Source of the DNA: an uncultured bacterium
GTDB taxonomy: Bacteria > Patescibacteria > Paceibacteria > UBA9973 > Zambryskibacteraceae
DNA length: 7,245 nt
Assembly (NCBI GenBank): GCA_903918125.1
Contig: CAIXDB010000109.1
Location: 1-7,245, forward strand
Direction of reading: 5' to 3'
Position numbers and translations under genes: made by a program. Positions within the stretch are counted from its first letter, which is position 1, and each line of letters starts with the position of its first letter. The notes beneath the pieces were generated by a model, which saw only the letters and a list, made by a program, of their open reading frames with translations, had not been told where the DNA came from and ran no database searches. Positions 4,929-7,245 of the stretch are shown one piece after another.

Positions 4929-5783
4929 ATGGAAATACGCGACCTGAAGAAAAAAGATTTTCCGGCGTTGCTCACGGAGATTACGGATCCGCCGAAGGCA
5001 TTGCGGATTGTCGGCGAGATTCCGCAGACGGAAAAATATTTGGCGGTGGTCGGCTCGCGCAAGTACAGCGAGTACGGTAAAGCGGTGTGCGAGAAACTGA
5101 TCGAGGGGTTGCACGGGTATTCTATTACTATTGTCTCCGGCCTGGCGCTCGGCATGGACTCGATCGGGCATCGGGCGGCACTTGAGGCGGGATTGCCGAC
5201 GGTGGCGATACCGGGGTCGGGGCTTGATGAGAATGTTTTGTATCCGACTGCACATCGCAGGCTGGCGGAGGAAATCGTCGAGAGTGGCGGTGCACTGCTT
5301 TCCGAATTCCCCGACACGATGCCGGGACTTCCGCACAACTTTCCTCAGCGCAATCGCATCATCGCCGGTATGTCGCACGCCACGCTCGTGGTCGAGGCTG
5401 AGCTCAAGTCCGGCACGCTCATCACCTCGAAATACGCACTGGACTATAATAGAGACGTGTTCACCGTGCCTCACTCCATTTTTTCCAAAACATCCGAAGG
5501 TCCGCACATGCTTCTGCGACTCGGTGCCACGCCGATTACTCAGTCGGACGATATCGTCACGGCACTCGGCCTGCGACCGCGCGGCGAGCTCCTGCAGGTG
5601 CGCGACTACTCGGACTGTTCAACCGACGAGCGCGAGCTGATCGACCTGCTCCACGAACCAATGTCGCGCGATGAAATCATCCGCCGACTCGGCAAACCGG
5701 TATATGTCACCCAAACCATCCTGGCCACGATGGAAATCAAAGGGCTGATCGAGGAGAGCATGGGCGAGATGCATTTGGTGTGA
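4929..5783 (+). CDS. dprA: DNA-processing protein DprA
   Basis: DprA binds incoming single-stranded DNA during natural transformation and loads RecA; it is also widespread in bacteria not known to be transformable. The 284-residue protein has the Rossmann-like DNA-binding core. Visible motifs are VVGSRKYSEYG (40-50), SGLALGMDSIGHRAAL (70-85), IPGSGLDENVLYP (94-106), FPQRNRIIAGMS (138-149) and VVEAELKSGTLITSKYAL (154-171). The C-terminal part from about 232 (STDERELIDLLHEPMSRDEI...) fits the DprA winged helix. The N-terminus is short, without the HhH/SAM domain of longer DprA proteins. The ATG at 4929 is set by the promoter 6 nt upstream. It ends in TGA. CPR bacteria commonly keep competence genes, so a DNA-uptake role is plausible but inferred. 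Confidence 0.96.
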   Translation: MEIRDLKKKDFPALLTEITDPPKALRIVGEIPQTEKYLAVVGSRKYSEYGKAVCEKLIEGLHGYSITIVSGLALGMDSIGHRAALEAGLPTVAIPGSGLDENVLYPTAHRRLAEEIVESGGALLSEFPDTMPGLPHNFPQRNRIIAGMSHATLVVEAELKSGTLITSKYALDYNRDVFTVPHSIFSKTSEGPHMLLRLGATPITQSDDIVTALGLRPRGELLQVRDYSDCSTDERELIDLLHEPMSRDEIIRRLGKPVYVTQTILATMEIKGLIEESMGEMHLV

Positions 5784-5806
5784 ATGTAAAAAATTTTAGT
5801 ATGTAA

Positions 5807-5831
5807 AAGGCGCCTTGGGGGCAGGCGCCTT
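5807..5831 (-). terminator. Terminator of the 74-residue orphan gene
   Basis: A perfect 9-bp stem, AAGGCGCCT (5807-5815) and AGGCGCCTT (5823-5831), closes a 7-nt loop. Read on the minus strand the stem runs into TTTT (5808-5805), 24 nt after the stop of the gene at 5856-6080. On the plus strand, after dprA, only TT follows, so efficient termination of dprA here is less certain. Confidence 0.7.
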
Positions 5832-5855
5832 GAAACTGAACCAACAAAAGTACGA

Positions 5856-6080
5856 TTACACGTCTTCGGGATCATCCCGAACATACACCAGCTGGCTAAG
5901 CGAACACGGGTATTTCACCCCGTTGTCCGTTCTTGTGCCATGATCGGAATCCCGCTTCCTCATCACGACTCCAATCGGAGTCAGGGAATAACAACTCCCC
6001 ACACCGAAACTACCAAATTTGACACGCTCGTCGACTACTGCAGTTGTGAGAGCTTTTGTTGTTTTGACGGCTGTTGCCAC
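5856..6080 (-). CDS. Small orphan protein, 74 residues
   Basis: The family is not recognised, but the gene itself is well supported. It has a GTG start at 6080, a GGAG Shine-Dalgarno 8 nt upstream, a promoter with a perfect TTGACA box and a terminator downstream. The product opens MATAVKTTKALTTAVVDERV and continues with a probably beta-rich core: VKFGSFGVGSCYSLTPIGVV, then RTDNGVKYPCSLSQLVYVRD. It has two cysteines and an acidic end (DDPEDV). It has no signal peptide or membrane segment. The pattern recalls small soluble proteins of phage and bacterial origin with a GxxFxLTPxGVV.K motif, but no function can be given. It lies opposite to dprA and topA and separates them, so it is a separate transcription unit. 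Confidence 0.8.
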   Translation of the reverse strand: MATAVKTTKALTTAVVDERVKFGSFGVGSCYSLTPIGVVMRKRDSDHGTRTDNGVKYPCSLSQLVYVRDDPEDV

Positions 6081-6088
6081 AGTTTATT

Positions 6089-6092
6089 CTCC
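6089..6092 (-). promoter_or_regulatory. Shine-Dalgarno site of the 74-residue gene
   Basis: GGAG on the minus strand lies 8 nt before the GTG at 6080. It is the only clear Shine-Dalgarno in the window and decides the GTG start. The ribosomal genes, dprA and topA have none. Confidence 0.65.
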
Positions 6093-6099
6093 AGTGTTA

Positions 6100-6128
6100 A
6101 TTCAACACCCATTCATCTTCATTGTCAA
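6100..6128 (-). promoter_or_regulatory. Promoter of the 74-residue gene
   Basis: A perfect -35 box TTGACA (6128-6123) is followed by exactly 17 nt and TTGAAT (6105-6100, four of six). The predicted start near 6093 gives a very short leader that holds the GGAG site. This is the best -35 box in the window. Confidence 0.65.
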
Positions 6129-6153
6129 TTCATTCGAAAAACAGAAACTGTGG

Positions 6154-6288
6154 AAAAATTTTTTGGCAAAAGGAGAACAAAAAAGTTCAAAGTACCGACA
6201 AAAACGAAAAATGATTGGCGTAAAAACAGAGGGTGCGGACGTTGCGGTTCGCATCTTTTTTCGTTTCAGCATTTGCCAAAAAATTTTT
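6154..6288 (+). repeat. Inverted-repeat element 3, A/T-rich, before topA
   Basis: Arms 6154-6170 and 6272-6288 form a perfect 17-bp inverted repeat, extendable by two G-T pairs (6152-6153 with 6289-6290). The 101-nt interior holds a small GAAC/GTTC hairpin (6175-6188) and an AAACGAAAAA/TTTTTCGTTT stem (6202-6211/6257-6266) with a TGCG/CGCA hairpin inside (6234-6237/6250-6253). On the plus strand it ends in T7 (6284-6290), like a terminator. Its right arm contains the topA -35 box. It follows the same plan as the elements at 113-279 and 4418-4589 but lacks their CTGCG and CCGGA motifs. No protein gene was found between 6081 and 6307. Confidence 0.55.
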
Positions 6289-6301
6289 TTAAAGTAATAA
6301 T
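6273..6301 (+). promoter_or_regulatory. topA promoter, leaderless type
   Basis: TTGCCA (6273-6278), a 17-nt spacer and AATAAT (6296-6301) are followed by 6 nt (CAAGCA) and the topA ATG at 6308. The spacing matches the promoters of dprA and the left-edge gene. The -35 box lies within the right arm of the inverted repeat at 6154-6288. Confidence 0.6.
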
Positions 6302-6307
6302 CAAGCA

Positions 6308-7245
6308 ATGAAACTTTTAATTGTTGAATCGCCGGCAAAGGCAAAAACCATTTCGAAATATTTGAATGACGCGAGCGCGAAGGAACGCATCGAAGTGATG
6401 GCAAGTGTTGGGCACGTGCGCGACCTGCCGAAGTCAAACAAACAAGCTATCGACATCGAGGCGGGTTTTGTGCCGCACTACGAAATTTCCAAAGGCAAGG
6501 AAAAAGTTGTGGCGGACATTCGGGCAGAGGCGAAAAAAGCGACGGAAGTCCTGCTCGCAACCGACCCCGACCGCGAAGGCGAGGCAATCGCGTGGCACAT
6601 TGCGGAGCTGATTACACATAAAAAATCTGACAAAAAAATCAAACGTGTGACATATCACGAGATTACAAAAGAAGCCATCGAGGAAGCGCTCGAACATCCG
6701 CGCGAGATTGACCAGAACTTGCGACAAGCGCAGGAGGCGCGACGCGTGCTCGACCGACTGGTCGGGTACGATTTGTCCGGTTTGATTTGGAAAAAAGTGC
6801 GATACGGTCTCTCCGCCGGACGCGTGCAATCCCCCGCCCTGCGCATTGTTATGGAACGCGAGCGAGAAATTCGGGCGTTTGTGTCGCATCCTTTCTGGGT
6901 TATTTCCGCGGATGTAAGTCAGCAGACACTCCGTGTCTGGAAACAAAAAATTTCAGACACGGAGTGTCTGAAATTCACTGTGGTGTGTGAGGAAGAACCG
7001 ACGGACAAAAAAGAAGTTGAGCGAATCGTGGCGATCGGCGAGAAAGCCGGTGCAGAAAAAAAGTGGGTGGTGACGGATATAAAAGAAACGGAGGTGAAGA
7101 AATCTCCGCGTGCGCCGTTCATCACATCAACACTCCAGCAATCCGCATCGTCGCGACTCGGATTCACCCGGCACGCACGATGGGCATCGCGCAGAAATTG
7201 TACGAAGCCGGACACATCACCTACATGCGAACCGACTCGACCAAC
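6308..7245 (+). CDS. topA: DNA topoisomerase I, partial, with apparent frameshift
   Basis: Type IA topoisomerase relaxes negative supercoils through a tyrosine-DNA link. The gene runs off the right edge. The Toprim domain is clear: MKLLIVESPAKAKTISKYL with catalytic Glu7, GHVRDLP, and ATDPDREGEAIAWH with the metal ligands Asp86, Asp88 and Glu90. Next come RRVLDRLVGYDLSG and GLSAGRVQSPALRIV (about 167-181), then APFITSTLQQSASSRLGFT (269-287). After residue 287 the frame goes wrong (RHARWASRRN). The expected PARTMGIAQKLYEAGHITYMRTDS, with the catalytic tyrosine (TAC 7222-7224), is in the frame reached if one C is added to CCC at 7167-7169. In frame, residues 206-221 are encoded by a REPIN-like palindrome pair. 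The frameshift may be a sequencing error or a real mutation. Confidence 0.93.
   Translation, partial: MKLLIVESPAKAKTISKYLNDASAKERIEVMASVGHVRDLPKSNKQAIDIEAGFVPHYEISKGKEKVVADIRAEAKKATEVLLATDPDREGEAIAWHIAELITHKKSDKKIKRVTYHEITKEAIEEALEHPREIDQNLRQAQEARRVLDRLVGYDLSGLIWKKVRYGLSAGRVQSPALRIVMEREREIRAFVSHPFWVISADVSQQTLRVWKQKISDTECLKFTVVCEEEPTDKKEVERIVAIGEKAGAEKKWVVTDIKETEVKKSPRAPFITSTLQQSASSRLGFTRHARWASRRNCTKPDTSPTCEPTRP
6923..6975. repeat. REPIN-like inverted palindrome pair inside topA
   Basis: Two 17-nt units are exact reverse complements of each other, CAGACACTCCGTGTCTG (6923-6939) and its inverse (6954-6970), separated by 14 A/T-rich bases. Each is itself a hairpin with a 7-bp stem and a 3-nt loop. 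The second extends to a 12-bp stem (6949-6960/6964-6975). Two inverted REP palindromes around a short spacer is the form of a REPIN, which spreads with RAYT (Y1 transposase) proteins. It encodes about QTLRVWKQKISDTECL of TopA, in a region variable in the family, without breaking the frame. No RAYT gene is in this window. Confidence 0.65.

Noticed and set aside
4887..5507. Long minus-strand frames opposite dprA
   Set aside because: Arg/His/Ser-rich antisense readings of dprA, with no motif of their own. dprA motifs are intact in the plus frame.
5940..6311. Plus-strand frames between dprA and topA
   Set aside because: They run antisense to the well-supported 74-residue gene and through the inverted repeat at 6154-6288; the composition (His, Phe, Lys runs) is that of a shadow.
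1..7245. TGA as glycine (code 25)
   Set aside because: dprA ends in TGA exactly where its family ends, and all other genes read normally in code 11.

Overview
The window looks like part of a small-genome bacterium of the Candidate Phyla Radiation (Patescibacteria), most likely the Parcubacteria group. The evidence is the compact ribosomal proteins (a 114-residue L13, an S4 without the N-terminal zinc cysteines), short A/T-rich gaps between genes, near-absence of Shine-Dalgarno sites, and a 73-residue IF-1 ending in a DPYGGKGRI-type tail. Stops are TAA and TGA in standard code 11, so the TGA=Gly code of Gracilibacteria/SR1 is not in use. The lineage is inferred from these traits, not from a database match.

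Layout. (1) 1-95, minus: the first 31 codons of an acidic protein, possibly GrpE, with its own promoter. (2) 113-279: a long imperfect inverted repeat with inner hairpins, lying between rpsI and that gene. (3) 286-4302, minus: one ribosomal/transcription block in the order infA-rpmJ-rpsM-rpsK-rpsD-rpoA-rplQ-rplM-rpsI, with a promoter upstream of infA (4371-4399) and an internal one before rpoA (2439-2467). (4) 4303-4660: no protein gene, but a 172-bp element (4418-4589) closed by a perfect 31-bp inverted repeat, then a terminator-like hairpin. (5) 4661-4855, minus: a possible 64-residue protein. (6) 4929-5783, plus: dprA. (7) 5856-6080, minus: a 74-residue orphan gene with promoter, Shine-Dalgarno, GTG start and terminator. 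(8) 6154-6288: a third, A/T-rich inverted-repeat element. (9) 6308-window end, plus: topA. It carries a REPIN-like pair of inverted palindromes in frame and an apparent one-base deletion near 7167-7169, just before the catalytic tyrosine.

The minus-strand block supplies translation initiation (IF-1), small-subunit proteins S13, S11, S4 and S9, large-subunit proteins L36, L17 and L13, and the RNA polymerase alpha subunit. It is the classical alpha operon with rplM-rpsI appended. The plus-strand genes act on DNA: DprA binds single-stranded DNA and loads RecA, and TopA relaxes negative supercoils. The dprA-topA neighbourhood is common in bacteria, and here a small orphan gene sits between them in the opposite direction.

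Three observations stand out. First, the elements at 113-279 and 4418-4589 have different closing-stem sequences but the same fold plan and shared inner motifs, which suggests a conserved structured RNA or DNA family. Second, the GrpE-like gene, dprA and topA each have a -10 box exactly 6 nt before the ATG, which predicts leaderless mRNAs. Third, topA shows a REPIN-like insertion and a frameshift.
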